Positions 23,243 to 34,334 of a DNA stretch of 64,000 nucleotides are shown piece by piece (positions within the stretch are counted from its first letter, which is position 1; each line of letters opens with the position of its first letter). The stretch lies in NCBI GenBank assembly GCA_030998015.1, contig JARWMV010000247.1:496001-560000 (forward strand), given 5' to 3'. A program made the translations under genes and the position numbers. This stretch comes from Ceratorhiza oryzae-sativae (lineage: Eukaryota; Basidiomycota; Agaricomycetes; Cantharellales; Ceratobasidiaceae). The notes below the pieces were generated by a model. That model ran no database searches and was not told the DNA's origin. It saw only the letters and a list, made by a program, of their open reading frames with translations.

Positions 23243-25546
23243 TCAAATGTCTACGGGCAACGAGACCAGTTGGGGTTCGTGTTCCTTGTTTTCTCCATAC
23301 AAGGAAAGGTTGACGGAATCGCTAACCGAGCCGTCCTCGAAGATGACGGAATCATCATCCGAGTCTTCGTAGTCACTCGCTTCGCTCGAGCTCTCGTCAT
23401 CGTCGTCCGGTTCACGCTCGCGCTTCAAGCATGTCAGTGGGGAGTGCACAAGCTTGAACGGGTCTTGTCCGCGATCAACGTTGCTACCCAGACCCGCAAT
23501 ATCAACACCAACCAGATCCATCATATCCGGACTCACGACGTCCACGCCCCCGGCGTCTCCAGCGCTCCCCACGCTTGGCGTACTGCTTGGTGTCCCATGC
23601 CTTCGATGTGGCGGATGCACGTACGGAGACCGACTCCTGGACCCGCCACGAGGCGAACCTCCAAGGAACGCGGTAGGTCTCCGGCTTGGGACAGGAACGG
23701 GCGTCGGCATGATTCCGGAATTGGGAGTGCCCGCGCGCCAGGGATATGGGGGGGCGTGAGACTGCGGAGGGGACATCGGGCCATATGGTGGGGACATCAT
23801 TAACGGTATAGGTGGTTGCGAAGGGCCGGGCATGGATGATTGGGGATGGACGGGCATGGGCGAAGGCATGGGTGACCCATGGATCGGCATAGGCGAACCG
23901 TGGGGCTGCGGCGGTGCGAACATGGGAAATGGTGGGGGGAACGGAAGATAGACAGGCGGATAAGGCTGAGCAGGTGTTCCAGGTACTGACGCAGAATCAG
24001 ACGGCGCTGGCGTCGAGACTCGAGACCTCTGTTCAGGTGATACAGTCTCTAGAGGTTGCGGCGGGATAGGTGCCGGCCCAGGCGCAGGAGGCATGGAGGG
24101 ATAACCATATCCATAACCAGGGTATGCCTGCATCGCTGCTCCCGGAAACATTGTCGCAAGCTGGAGCTGGTGTGAGAGCTGGTTGATTTGCGTCTGCAGC
24201 TATACGTCATACCCAAATGAATACTGTTTCCCCTTTTGTCTGAGTCCTAAATGAGCACTGACCTCTCGTTCCCTTTTGGCCCAAGACCGTCGTTCCTCTG
24301 CAACTTCCTCTTCTCGAATGCGAGCAGCTTCCAACGCACCACGCAAGGACGCGAGTTGTGTCGATTCTGGGTTGGTTACCCCGCCGGCCTTCTTCTTCGC
24401 GTCGCTCGGCTTGCGACCTCGGCCGGCATCGCTCGTTTTGCGCCCATCGCGTCCAGCGTCGCTCGTTTTGCGCCCGACATCTCTTCGTTTGGTCGTCTCA
24501 GCCTGCTTGCCGACGAGCGGCCAGGGATTCAACGTGGGGAACTCGACCTCGTTAACCGGGCTGTCGCTCTCGTCATTAGTGGTACCTTTCCGGCTCGGTT
24601 CTTTCCGACGATCGGCCGTAAGAGAATCTTTTCGGCTAATATGAGGCATCTGGGTAGGGAGAGAAACCGCAGCAGTAGCGGGAGTTGGACGTCGTGCGAG
24701 CGGAGGCGGTTTGCGTGCCAGGCTGGGAGGTAGAGGCGACGCGGGTGGAAAAGCAGGAAGTTTGCTGCTTCGAGGCATGGTTGTCTCGGAGCCAATATTA
24801 AAATTCGGCGAGGTTGCAGCAGGGGAAATAGATGTGGACGTCAAGGGTGTCGTGGCAGTGGGCTCTGATGCGGTCGTGGGGATGCTCAGAGAGGTTGAAC
24901 CAGGTGAAAGAGGCCCTGAGAGCACTAGTGCAGGAGGGATGGGTTTCGTCGGCGCCGCGTTTATTATAGGGGAAGATGGGAGAGGAACAAGGCGTGGGGA
25001 AGGAGGGAGGTTCAGCGCATATGTAGGGCGCTCGACCAGCGTGGCCGGCTCGGGTTTGGGTGTCAACAATAGGGGTGGTGCGTCATTCCCGACACGGGCG
25101 GGTGCCGCCTGTCGAATAGCCAGCTTGGGCTCTTTCCCGCGCTTTCGCCGCTCTTTGGCACGCTTCCCTCCGTCGTTGCGTGGTTCGGGCGGTGCGACAG
25201 GCGCAACAACCTTGTCCTTTTCCTTGTCCCTTCCCTTTGGAGCCGCATCCTTGACCGGGTCCTTTGGGGTCGACAGGGCGGGAGTCTTGTCCTTTTCCTT
25301 TTGGTCAACAGGCTTTCCTCGTTCCTTTTCGATTTTGCTGGCGGTTTCGGCGCGCAGCTTGGCGAGCCAGGGGCGGGTGCGTCGCCAACGTTGTTTGCGG
25401 CGCCAGATGACAGTAAAGGCAACAGCGAGCAGAGCCACAAAGCAGCTCCCGGCTGCTGTGGAGAGCACAAACGAGCGGGTCATCGGTGGTGGTGGTTGGG
25501 TCGAAGGCGGCTCGGACGTCGTGGGGGCTGCGGGGGAAGGCTCCAT
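23243..25546 (-). CDS. Single-pass membrane protein with basic, coiled-coil and Pro-rich cytosolic tail, 746 aa
   Basis: Two exons, 25546-24263 and 24199-23243, join in frame through a 63-nt intron (GTCAGT donor). A short Pro-rich N-terminus (PPPPMTRS) leads to one membrane helix at about residues 25-47 (FVLSTAAGSCFVALLAVAFTV), then RRKQRWRR, placing the long tail in the cytosol by the positive-inside rule. The tail has Lys/Glu-rich stretches (residues 60-150), Ser/Pro-rich low complexity, three SDA-containing basic repeats (GRKTSDAGR type, near residues 370-395), a predicted coiled coil near the exon junction (RIREEEVAEERRSW, then QTQINQLSHQLQ), a Gly/Pro/Met-rich region and an acidic end (DDDDESSSEASDYEDSDDD). 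The start follows a possible 5' UTR intron (about 25560-25626). No enzyme domain is seen; a role in cortex or wall signalling is only a guess. Long plus-strand ORFs opposite it are compositional shadows. Confidence 0.75.
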
Positions 25547-25789
25547 GGCGGCTGTAATCTGGGCGAGATTAGCGTGGAAAGAAGAAGAAGCGGCGGTTAC
25601 CAGCAGGGGCACATGAGGGGCTCACCTGCACTTGGCCCAAGTCCGCCCGACGCACATGCGACGTAACTCCCCAGTGCTCGACGTGGCACTCCTGACGCTG
25701 GACCGCACCATCAACCCCCTCGGCGCTTAGCCCTGCGTCACCCAAAGTCTATTTCCCCCGCGCCCCTCGTCGACAGCTCGACGACAGAT

Positions 25790-25975
25790 ATGGTCTCGCC
25801 GCCGCCGCAATCATCGGCCCAGGCTCCCACCACCATTCCCGGAAAAACTTTGGCTCGGTATATCCAGCGTCTGCGATCGGGTCTGGGCAGACGCGAGGCA
25901 CTGTGGGGCAGCGATCAAGGGTATATGCGCCTCGTTCCAGGGACCTCTACGTCCAAGAAAGCTGTACCGAAATGA
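25790..25975 (+). CDS. Short ORF of unknown function (61 aa), divergent from the membrane protein gene
   Basis: An ATG at 25790 opens 61 codons starting Pro/Ser-rich and continuing KTLARYIQRLRSGLGRR, which could be an amphipathic helix. It faces away from the gene starting at 25546, with about 240 nt between. It may be the first exon of a longer gene whose remainder I cannot assemble, or noise. No domain recognised. Confidence 0.25.
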   Translation: MVSPPPQSSAQAPTTIPGKTLARYIQRLRSGLGRREALWGSDQGYMRLVPGTSTSKKAVPK

Positions 25976-26557
25976 AGAACATCACCAGGCCTTATCTCCG
26001 TATCCCGCGGCCCGCCTAGGATTCCGAGGGCCTACTATCGAACTTGCATTCAACGGTCACAAGGTCGTGTTGGGTGAGAGAATATTTCGGCCAATCTGGG
26101 CAAAAATCCCTCGGTCGGTCATTAGCTCACTGGAAACATGAGTCTGTGAAAGCCAGACTTTCCTCAAAGAAACAGAAGGCAACGCTCGAACCATGTTATG
26201 GCATACCCTCGCGAACGGAAATCAACGAGGTCTGATGGACTAAAGGCTAACTCTTCAGTGGAATAATCTTGCGTTTTCCGTCGACACGCTTGTGCCTAAC
26301 GCACTGCTAATCACGCACGCACCAACAGAAAGGCGTATTGAGCTCGCAAATATCAAAAAGATACCCATTATTGAACCATCGTCCCGGCTAATTTCAGCCA
26401 ATATTCCTTTGGCTGTCTCGGTCTCTGCTTTATTCTCGTACTCTAACAGCACTCACTACATACTTCTCAATAATCATATTCATAAAAATAGCCATGTTGT
26501 TAAACCGTCTAGCAAGAGCTCCTCAAGAGCCTGAGCCAAAGAAACATTTCGTCTCGT
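25976..26557. other. Intergenic stretch before the tandem array
   Basis: Small ORFs only. Nothing recognised. Confidence 0.35.
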
Positions 26558-27299
26558 TTATTGACCGTCAACGTCACCAGATCGATACATCATGCCCAGC
26601 ATCGCTGCAGAAGGTCCCCACCATACAGCCACCTCTAACCTTCCTTGATCTGTATATGCCGCGCCGCTGCCAACACTCGCAACCAATGTATCTCCTGGCT
26701 GGATGCAATCCCATATAGGATGACTCGGACCAAACAACTCGCCGCGACACATCTCGGGGCTTGTATGACTAGGCCATGACATCGGCGAACCGTCACTTTG
26801 TTCTTTCAGCTGCAACCCATCGGTCGAGTCAGAATGACGGTATACACCGATTCTAAACGGATGCATCTGTATGCAGTGTCGGTTGTCATCATAGCCAACA
26901 GGTTGAATCATTAGCCCAAAGCGCACGTACGTGTGGCATATGTTTGGGGGTGGCCGACCCAGCTACGAGTTGCACACTCCTCACGCATCTCATGAAACAT
27001 CGGTCGACCGTCGGAGCCTTGATCCAGAGTTTTGGAAAGCATAAAATATCTCCGGGTACCCCCTGCTCTTTTGTATATCTCGGATCGAGCCAGTGAAAGT
27101 CTGCCAGCCGACATATCCACACGATGAGCTCCACCGGAAGGCCCAAGTGGCGAGTAGATCGAGGACCACGGGCCAGTGCTCGAACCACAGTATAGTAGGT
27201 TCTCAGGTGCAATGGGTCAGTTCGTGATGTTATGGCAGGTAGATTTCCGCAACAAGCACCAAAACGAGTTTGCATCACAAAAGTATAGAGGGAAGACAT
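26558..27299 (-). CDS. Tandem family member A (unnamed family)
   Basis: Minus-strand gene of probably two or three exons. The N-terminal half reads LRTYYTVVRALARGP, LGLPVELIVWICRLADFHWLDPRYT; the LPxEL..ICRLA segment resembles an F-box-like helix pair. The C-terminal half carries FRIGVYRHSDS, a W-S/H block, GELFGPSHPIWDCIQPGDTLVAS and the closing signature GRLEVAVWWGPSAAML. This C-terminal module recalls the Trp/GD-rich beta domain seen at the ends of several fungal hypothetical proteins, but I cannot name it. The frame also opens to 27407; the internal Met at 27299 was preferred by analogy with the other copies. One of five head-to-tail copies. Function unknown. Confidence 0.5.
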
Positions 27300-27807
27300 C
27301 GGTATTTGAGAGCGATTCGGGATATGGTAGAGGTTCCGTAGCTCTTGGAAGTTATATGTGCAACGGGTGATGAAACGCCGACTGGTAGCAGGTCCCATCC
27401 AAGGCATCCAAGGGCGCTAGAATTTATCAGTTCAGAATCTTAGTTGACAGCGAGAAAGGTCCTTGGCCTTTCGGAAACTGGGGCGCCAAGAAACATTTTT
27501 TGAGGGGCTGTTCAGGGAGTTGTTGAATCCTGAAAACGCTATCCGCTGTGCACTAGCACAGAAGATACACGGACAACACAACGTGGGCTGCTAACGCCTC
27601 AATTCCATCGCTGCTATATTTGGTGTTATTAAATGACGTTTTCAAAGCGAGCAACCCCTGGAATTGAAAATGCAGCCTCGCTCCATCAGCCTCCTTCTGC
27701 GCTGAAAAACACACATCTCGTCATTAAGTACAGTAAAGCCTAAATAAATAGCCACAGAGATACACGATGTGAGACTCGGGATGTAGATGGTAAATCGTGA
27801 GCACCCA

Positions 27808-28641
27808 TCATATACAAGTAGAGTCGTCACTACGACCGCTGCGCATCATATTTAGCATAATTGCGGAAGGCTCCCACCAAACCATTGCCTCTAACCGCGC
27901 TTTCCTCGTCGGTTTGTCCCATCTAGATCGATTGATATTGAAGAGAGCGACCAGAAAATCTCCTGGCGATGCATGGAGCCAGATTGGGTGGTTTGGACCG
28001 AACGACTCGCCCCGACAAGCCTCGCCGGGCAGATGGCTCAACCATGATGCTCGTGATCCATCGGACATTTTCTTCAGTTGTATATCAACTGAGCCCCAGC
28101 GTGAGTAAATACTAATCTCTGATGGGCGAGCCTAGATTATAAAAAAACAGCGGGGTTCAGTGACTTTCAGAACCAGGTTTACTCTGACATACATATAACA
28201 CGTCCGATCCTGGAGGACACTCAGTCACGAGCTGCACACTCCTTACGTGGCGCAGAAAGTACATGTTATCGCTGGACTTTTTATCCATTTCTGTGGCCCG
28301 CTTTGATTCCACCAGAATTTGGTATCTACAGGCAGATTTTGCTCTGTTGTGTATTTAACGTCGAGCCAGTGAAAGTCTGCAAGGCGGCATATCCAGAAGA
28401 TGAGTTCGTTTGGGAGGCCAAGCTGGCGGGTGGGTGTGGGCCCACAGACAAGCACTCGAATGGCGGTATAGTAAGCCTTTAGGTTGTTCAGCTCGGTTCG
28501 AGACGTGACTGAAGGTATCTTGGTGCATGCGATGGTGGACGGCGGATAGGGAGTTGGTAGGGATGCCATAGGAGACGGCCGACGAGTTGAGGAGCCGCTC
28601 CCCGTGAATGAATTGCTGCTGGAACCTGACGGGGGGTGCAT
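27808..28641 (-). CDS. Tandem family member B (unnamed family)
   Basis: The best preserved N-terminus: a Ser/Pro-rich leader of about 45 residues from ATG 28639-28641, then LKAYYTAIRVLVCGP, LGLPNELIFWICRLADFHWLDVKYT and a WIKSPAI block. After an intron region around 28100-28250 comes GESFGPNHPIWLHASPGDFLVAL and ARLEAMVWWEPSAIML, ending at 27808. The exact splice joining both halves is unclear: the first half stops at FCAT and a shift of phase is needed. Shared motifs with copies A, D and E show common descent. Confidence 0.5.
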
Positions 28642-29111
28642 CTAAGAGAGAACGTTATCAGTCACGGCTTGAAAACCGCCACAGTCAACTTATCGGACCT
28701 TTTATATTGCTTCTTTGAAGCGAATAGCGGGCTAACACGTTTCCAGCCGTGTCGATCGAGGGTCATCTTCTTTTATGACATTATTATATAAATGCGTTCA
28801 GTTACACGTCACCCCGCAGAAAGACCAGTGGTGCAAATAAGCTTTTAGGGAGATCGACGCCGGAATCTATCGCTACATTGATATGTGGGTCTAGACCGAC
28901 CTTCTTGGATCCACATAGCCGCTTGGTGGATGTAGGATATCTAATGATTATAGGACTGATGAAAAAAGCATGGTGCGGTCGCATCAGTGCGCATGTGCGT
29001 ACTACTAGATGTTTTCAGACGAACCAAACACTAGTATATCTAGCATGATATCAGGAGGTTCCCAGTACACGTTTTACCTCTAACCACCCTACTCTCATGG
29101 GTGTGCTCGGG

Positions 29112-29640
29112 TTAAGCCCCAAAGTATTGACTGAAACCGCCAAGACATCCCCTGGTATGATATAATTCCATGATTGAATATCGTGTTCCAAATAACTGAC
29201 TCTGACAGATCCTTATCCCCCTGATAGGTAGGGTATGATATCTTCGACTGGTTTTATAGATCCTTGGGGTCCAATTTGGTCCACCTCGAGCGGCTAAAGA
29301 CAAAGATATCAAAAAGGATGAATCTGACGAAGGAAAAAATAGCTTGACTTTGAGAAGCTCAAAATCGCGACACGTGCATATCCAGCCACCCCAAGGGTTC
29401 CGTGCCGCTCAGTCCACTCGCAAAATGGACACACCTCACACGACCGAGGATCCGTTTGTATAATTATTTTTAGTAGATATTTGTCAACGGAGTCTATCTG
29501 TGGCACTACTCGTATGGGGTCGATTCGTTGTCTTGCATTCGTAGGATCGAGCCGGTGAAAATCCGCGAGGTCATACCCGCAGGGCGAGCTCATTTGGAAG
29601 TCCAAGACATACAGCCGCTTTAGGGCATTGGGCGAGCTAT
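29112..29640 (-). pseudogene. Tandem family member C, degenerate
   Basis: Only traces remain: YDLADFHRLDPTNARQ (compare ICRLADFHWLDPRYT in copy A) at about 29570-29520, and a weak C-terminal part. Spacing fits the array, but frames are broken and the closing Trp-Pro-Ser signature is not found. Probably a dead copy. Confidence 0.4.
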
Positions 29641-30465
29641 CGAACAGCAGTGTAGTAAGCCTCTAGGAGGATAAATCTGTCCGAGATTGGAGGTATCTTG
29701 TGGCAACATAGTGGATGCTCAGGCCCGTAAGTGGGCCCTAAGGACGGCTAGCGAGCCACAAAATAGGCTCGATTGAGCGAGGCACCACAGAGACGGAAGG
29801 GTGTTGTACACCTTCAGGACGAAGTGGCTAGATGGTGGGGGGTGACTGGAATTGGTCTCGATAGGCGCCAGGTACAGCCACAGTCACTGGTAGAAGAGGC
29901 CGTAATCTCTCCTTCGATGCACGGTTCAAATCGTAAGCACCAGACATGCTCAAAACGGAAATGGGGTTGGCCTAATTCCGCTAATCGATTTTCTGGAATG
30001 GAATATCTGATACATTAAACATTTGCATTCATATGATATCTGCAGCTGAGGAGACCAACTAAACAGTCGTGCGATGTGCATATATCCTAATTACCCTGTG
30101 GGCTGCTAAGCTTAAAGCGTCACCTTCTAGACATCCAATTCCGTCGACTTTTTAGATTTAAAAATCAATTGGAGTTACTTTGCATCTGAACTGCAGTTGC
30201 ATGCGCGTGTGCACTCGTTTCACACCTTTTGGGCACTCGATATTTCTACCGCTTTGACTCCCCCTAGCAACAGAGCAAAAAAGGGAAAAAAATCAGGCAT
30301 CTAACTGCACGTCTCGTGTATTGATGTTGACTGCTCTTTCAAGATCGAATTGTCAATTATTTATCAAGCGATCGGAATGATGTCATATTCAACTAGCGCT
30401 GAAACGCACAAATACCCAGGAATGCTTGCCCAGGCCCGATGAGCGCTACGACTAACTTGCTCCAC
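29641..30465. other. Spacer between array copies C and D
   Basis: No supported gene; short ORFs without motifs. Likely 5' flank of copy C and 3' flank of copy D. Confidence 0.35.
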
Positions 30466-31166
30466 TTATGATTCATCTTGATCGAGACCTTTCAACGTCA
30501 TCTTCGTATGACGTAGCATATTCAGCATTATGCGTGAGGGTTTCCACTGCACTGACACCTCCAGCCTCCCTCGTCTTGCGGGCGCTTGCCATATGAACGG
30601 GTTGATTTTGACCGCACCAACGAGCGCATCTCCCGGCTTTATTTGCTGCCATATAGGATGGTTTGCGCCTAATAATTCGCCTCGCTGCGTTTTGACGCCG
30701 TGACAAGGCCTATGGCTGGGCCATAATGCCACCCGGCCGTTCAGTGAGTCCGTACGCGAACTAGTGCCGACCCTGAACCAGTCATCCTGAACCCAACTCA
30801 GATGAGCGTTCATCCTGGCTGAAACAACATACATACATGCACATTCGTCCATACCAAATAACCCGATTCTGTGACGAACTGAACACCTCTCCCATGTACC
30901 TTCAGCCAGTGATCCACAATTGGGCTCCTGATCCATATGCTCCTTTGTCCGTGAGCCTCAGAAAAGTGGATATTTGGGGGTTGATGTATCTCTACTGTAT
31001 ATCGGGGGTCGAGCCATTGGAAGTTTGCGAGACAGCATATCAAATCAATTATCTCGTCTGGTAGGCCAAGCTGGCAATCGGGTGTGGGGCCACGGACAAG
31101 CGCTTGGACAGTAGCGTAGTAAGCCTGTAGCTGAGGCAGTGCGGTTCGAGATGTTAGATTATGCAT
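30466..31166 (-). CDS. Tandem family member D (unnamed family)
   Basis: N-terminal half from ATG 31166: LQAYYATVQALVRGP, LGLPDEIIDLICCLANFQWLDPRYT, WIRSPIVDHWLKVH, VQFVTESG. After an intron starting near 30845 the second half gives DWFRVGTSSRTDSLNG, GELLGANHPIWQQIKPGDALVGAVKI and GRLEVSVQWKPSRIML, ending at 30466. It has a shorter leader than copy B. A usual Trp of the closing VWWEPS signature is Gln here (VQW). Confidence 0.52.
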
Positions 31167-31666
31167 AATTGTTTTGTCAAGAAAGTAAGCAGCACATAGG
31201 CGAGGTGGTCAGCGGGACAATGTCATGGGGGAAGGGAGCGTAGACACATTTAAGGAAGATAGAATCGACGCATGACGCATGACAACCGATGGGATAATGC
31301 CGAAAATGGTCATATTTGCATTCAGATTCTACAAGATAGACACGCGGCACGGCCGGCACATTCTTACCTTCCACATGGAGCGTTGTTTTTGAGCACAAAT
31401 GCGTCCATTCTGTTAAGAAAAAAATTTTAAATGGTGGTTGTCGCTAATCTAGTTTCTATGTTAACATGGTAATGTTAATCCGCCAACTTCAAAACATGCC
31501 CTAATAGGCTACTTGAAGGTGGTTGGATTACCCAGGAAATTCACGCCAGAAAACTTAGACGAACACGAGTCTCCTGGAGTGGAATGTATGCGGCTATTCA
31601 TGAGCGTTACAGTTATGTAGATATTTGCGCTGGGTGTGAGCATTACAATTATCTGAAATGGTAATC

Positions 31667-32443
31667 TAATTCACCTCCCGATGTATCAGATGTAGCATGG
31701 GTACAGAAGGCTCCCACCAAACAGCTATTTCTAATCTACCTCGCCTTGCAAGGTTCTCCCATCGAAGGCGCTCCGCGTTGACCGTTGCGACTAACACATC
31801 GCCCAAAGCCACATGATCCCATATTTCATGATTTGGACCAAATATCTCGCCTTGGTGTAGTTTATACTCTCGCTTCATGTGCACGTGATGCTCGTGACTA
31901 CGCCAGGATGCCAGTCGACCATCGGGCCTTTTCTTGACTTCCAGTTGGTTCGAGTCACTGAAGCGAGAGTATAGACCAACCTCAAACCAGCTCCATGAAC
32001 CTTCCTGGGCATCCACAATGTCGGCGTTAATTTTAAATATATAGCCACAAATGGCCCGAAAGAGACTCACATGTGCATGTGTCGTCCAACCCTGATGGCA
32101 CGATTCAGTTACAAGCTGAATGCTTCTCGCCCGCTTCGTAAAACATCTGTCTATCGAAGGACCCGTAATCCATATCTTCGTCTCCCTTGGAACCCACGAA
32201 AATACATTCATAGACTCGTTTTGTTCAATCGTATGTTTGATCGAGCCAGTAAAAGTCAGCGAGGCGGCATACGAGTAGGGCCAGCTCCTCTGGTAGGCCT
32301 AGCTGTCGGGCACGGTTAGGGCCATGGATAAGCGCTCGAAAGGCAGTATAATATGTCTTTAACTTTGACAGTTCAACTCGGGATGGTATTGGGGGTATGC
32401 CAAGCGAAATAATCGGGGATGTTCGTCCAAACCGATTGCTCAT
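31667..32443 (-). CDS. Tandem family member E (unnamed family)
   Basis: The longest continuous second half of the array: IWITGPSIDRCFTKRARSI, an intron near 32065-32005, then SWSWFEVGLYSRFSD, RLASWRSHEHH, GEIFGPNHEIWDHVALGDVL and GRLEIAVWWEPSVPML. The N-terminal part shows LKTYYTAFRALIHGP and LGLPEELALLVCRLADFYWLD; a frame change follows TYD near 32226. The motif SWFEVG with later W, GP.H.IWD and GD is the clearest view of the family's C-terminal module. Start chosen at the Met at 32443. Confidence 0.52.
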
Positions 32444-32645
32444 AATGGGTCTCAGACAAAGTTCAATACAGAGAGGGTATCGCTGAGCGTAGGCGCCAAC
32501 CTGAGTCAGCCAATCGCTCTGGGACAACCATAGTCGTTACCCACAATTCAATTTTCCCCAAAATAAGACTCTATTGTTACATTTATCGAAATCAAAAATC
32601 AGATATAATCTACTCTAAATGTGACTAGGGCCGTAAACGGATGAT

Positions 32646-33787
32646 CTAGTAGTCCCGAAGTATCGTGACCCTCTCCCCTAAGAGATGTTCTTCGGTCTCT
32701 GGACGCTCGAATAGGGGAGAAAGCTTGATGCATGGAACGATGCTCATGCAGCTCTTATGAAGCACAAACATGCCGGGATGTGCGATGTTTAATATCAAGT
32801 CTGGTATAAGATAGGCAAAACCAGTACCGTGAGTGGTTACTCGATCAACGAAATTGATGTTCTTACAACTGGCCCCAGCAGCCACCCTTGCACATCCCAA
32901 CCCGGTTAACAGATGCCACCAGGCATGCCCTTGGGTTGCTGCACCCACGACCGCGGCAACCACGCCCGGGGTTCTGAAACTCGGCCCGACTACGCCCTCC
33001 CAGAGTTGAGAGCGAATTGTGGTCCAAACGTCACAGAACATATTGTCGACATTCCAAATACCAAAGGCCGTGATAAACATGAGGGCGCCAGTTATGATGT
33101 AGTATTTTGCGTCGTGTGTGGCATCGGTAGATTGGGCGGATTCTTTCAGAAGAAAAACAAGTCGATAAGTGATGGTCAACATTATGGCAGCGAAGCAGAC
33201 TTGGTGAATTATCGGATAAGGTAGATTTAGACTTGAAGGGGAATCAAAAACATATTCCAACAAAGAAAAACGGGTTGACTTACTAAACTGCAGTGATTGT
33301 CAGCGGAATGGCGGCGACGCTTAGTTTGAGTTTCAATGAACCAGACCCGCCGCTGGGAGCGAGGACAAGATAGAGAACCATACTCGATACGTAGATCATG
33401 GGCATCTCATCCAGCAAAACCTGGGCGTACCACTTGAGTGTGGCATGAAAGATAAAAGAGCCAACACCGATGCACGCAATCCCAAAGTGAGGGGCCGCGA
33501 ACCGCCAGCGGCGCATCGGACCTGGGATCTCAGTCAACGCTCGGAATGCGCCATAGAGGCCGAGCGCTATAAATGGTATATTCGATATAGTGTTGTACCA
33601 CTCTGCAATATACCTTGTATGAGTGTAGTTGTCCTACCGCAAGAAGGTTAGTAAAGAAAGACTCTGGTTCGTTTGTACAACGTACTTCACACCAATCAAT
33701 GGTAGCCGTGTGTTCTCCCCAAAATCCCGAAGTTGCTTGTCCAGCTCGATGGACAGCTTCAAGAGCTCGAACGAGGAAGCGAGGCAT
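32646..33787 (-). CDS. Alkaline ceramidase (YDC1/ACER family)
   Basis: Three exons, 33787-33686, 33633-33284 and 33231-32646, join in frame into 345 aa. The protein starts with GFWGEHTATIDWCE and DNYTHTRYIAEWYNTISN, the hallmark beginning of alkaline ceramidases, followed by GSFIFHATLKWYAQVLLDEMPMIY (catalytic Ser and His, and Asp of the CREST-family zinc site) and a late GHAWWHLLTG His pair. About seven hydrophobic helices suggest ER or Golgi membranes. The enzyme cleaves ceramide or phytoceramide into sphingoid base and fatty acid. The C-terminal extension after the last His pair is about 90 residues, longer than usual. The ATG at 33787 gives a 20-residue leader before the conserved block. 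No frame break found. Confidence 0.9.
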
Positions 33788-34334
33788 AGACTATTGACTA
33801 AATAAGATTCGCGGTTTCCTTTTGAAAGAGAGTCGAGTATCGAGCGGGAAATCAAGAAAGCGACGGTTGAGCAAGAACACGGAGGCTGCTCGGAGAGCGC
33901 GACAAAGAGGGAGTGCAATAAATCACCAGCCATGGATATTTTATAGGCTAAAGCGTTAAACATAGGGTTCCAAGAAGGAACCGGTGACGGGAATAGCGAA
34001 AGGCTGTGTTCAGTGTGTCAGGCTAAAATAGAGTCTTTGAAACACCGTGGAACGCCCTGAAGCGGCCATATATGCGCTAAATATAGGCACAAGAGGAACA
34101 TGTGAAGCCCCAGCCATACCCAAAATGATTGGAGATAGAAGCGATATGAGTAACAATCCGTCTTGGTTTAAACATCAATATTTATTGACACAAAAATCGG
34201 TATCTATAGCAAGCTATTCATCCTACACCAGCTGGTAGGGGTGGGAAAATACGGTAGGCAAACGAAACAGTTACGAAAGCCACTGTCATTCAGCGAAGTT
34301 CCGCGGCAAGCGGTAACGTTTGATTACTCACAGT
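33788..34334. other. Intergenic region between ceramidase and RdRP-1
   Basis: 5' flank of the ceramidase and 3' flank of RdRP-1, both on the minus strand. A minus-strand ORF extending the ceramidase region upstream (to 33963) is in a different frame and lacks motifs. Nothing else seen. Confidence 0.4.

Larger units (their letters stand above)
26558..32443 (-). repeat. Tandem array of five homologous genes
   Basis: Copies A to E lie head to tail on one strand with starts roughly 1-2 kb apart. All intact copies share YYT..RAL..GP, LGLP.EL...ICRLADFHWLD, GE.FGP.H.IW....GD..VA and RLE..V.W.PS..ML. They differ at most positions, so the duplications are old. Confidence 0.65.

Noticed and set aside
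23195..23803. Plus-strand ORF of 202 aa
   Set aside because: Antisense to exon 2 of the membrane protein; Arg/Pro-rich shadow composition.
24711..25616. Long plus-strand ORF (301 aa) and other ORFs opposite the membrane protein gene
   Set aside because: They mirror a GC-rich, Pro/Ser/Lys-rich coding region; no motif, and the minus-strand gene explains the openness.
33634..33963. Minus-strand ORF overlapping the ceramidase start
   Set aside because: It reads the conserved ceramidase block in the wrong frame; the exon starting at 33787 explains the region.
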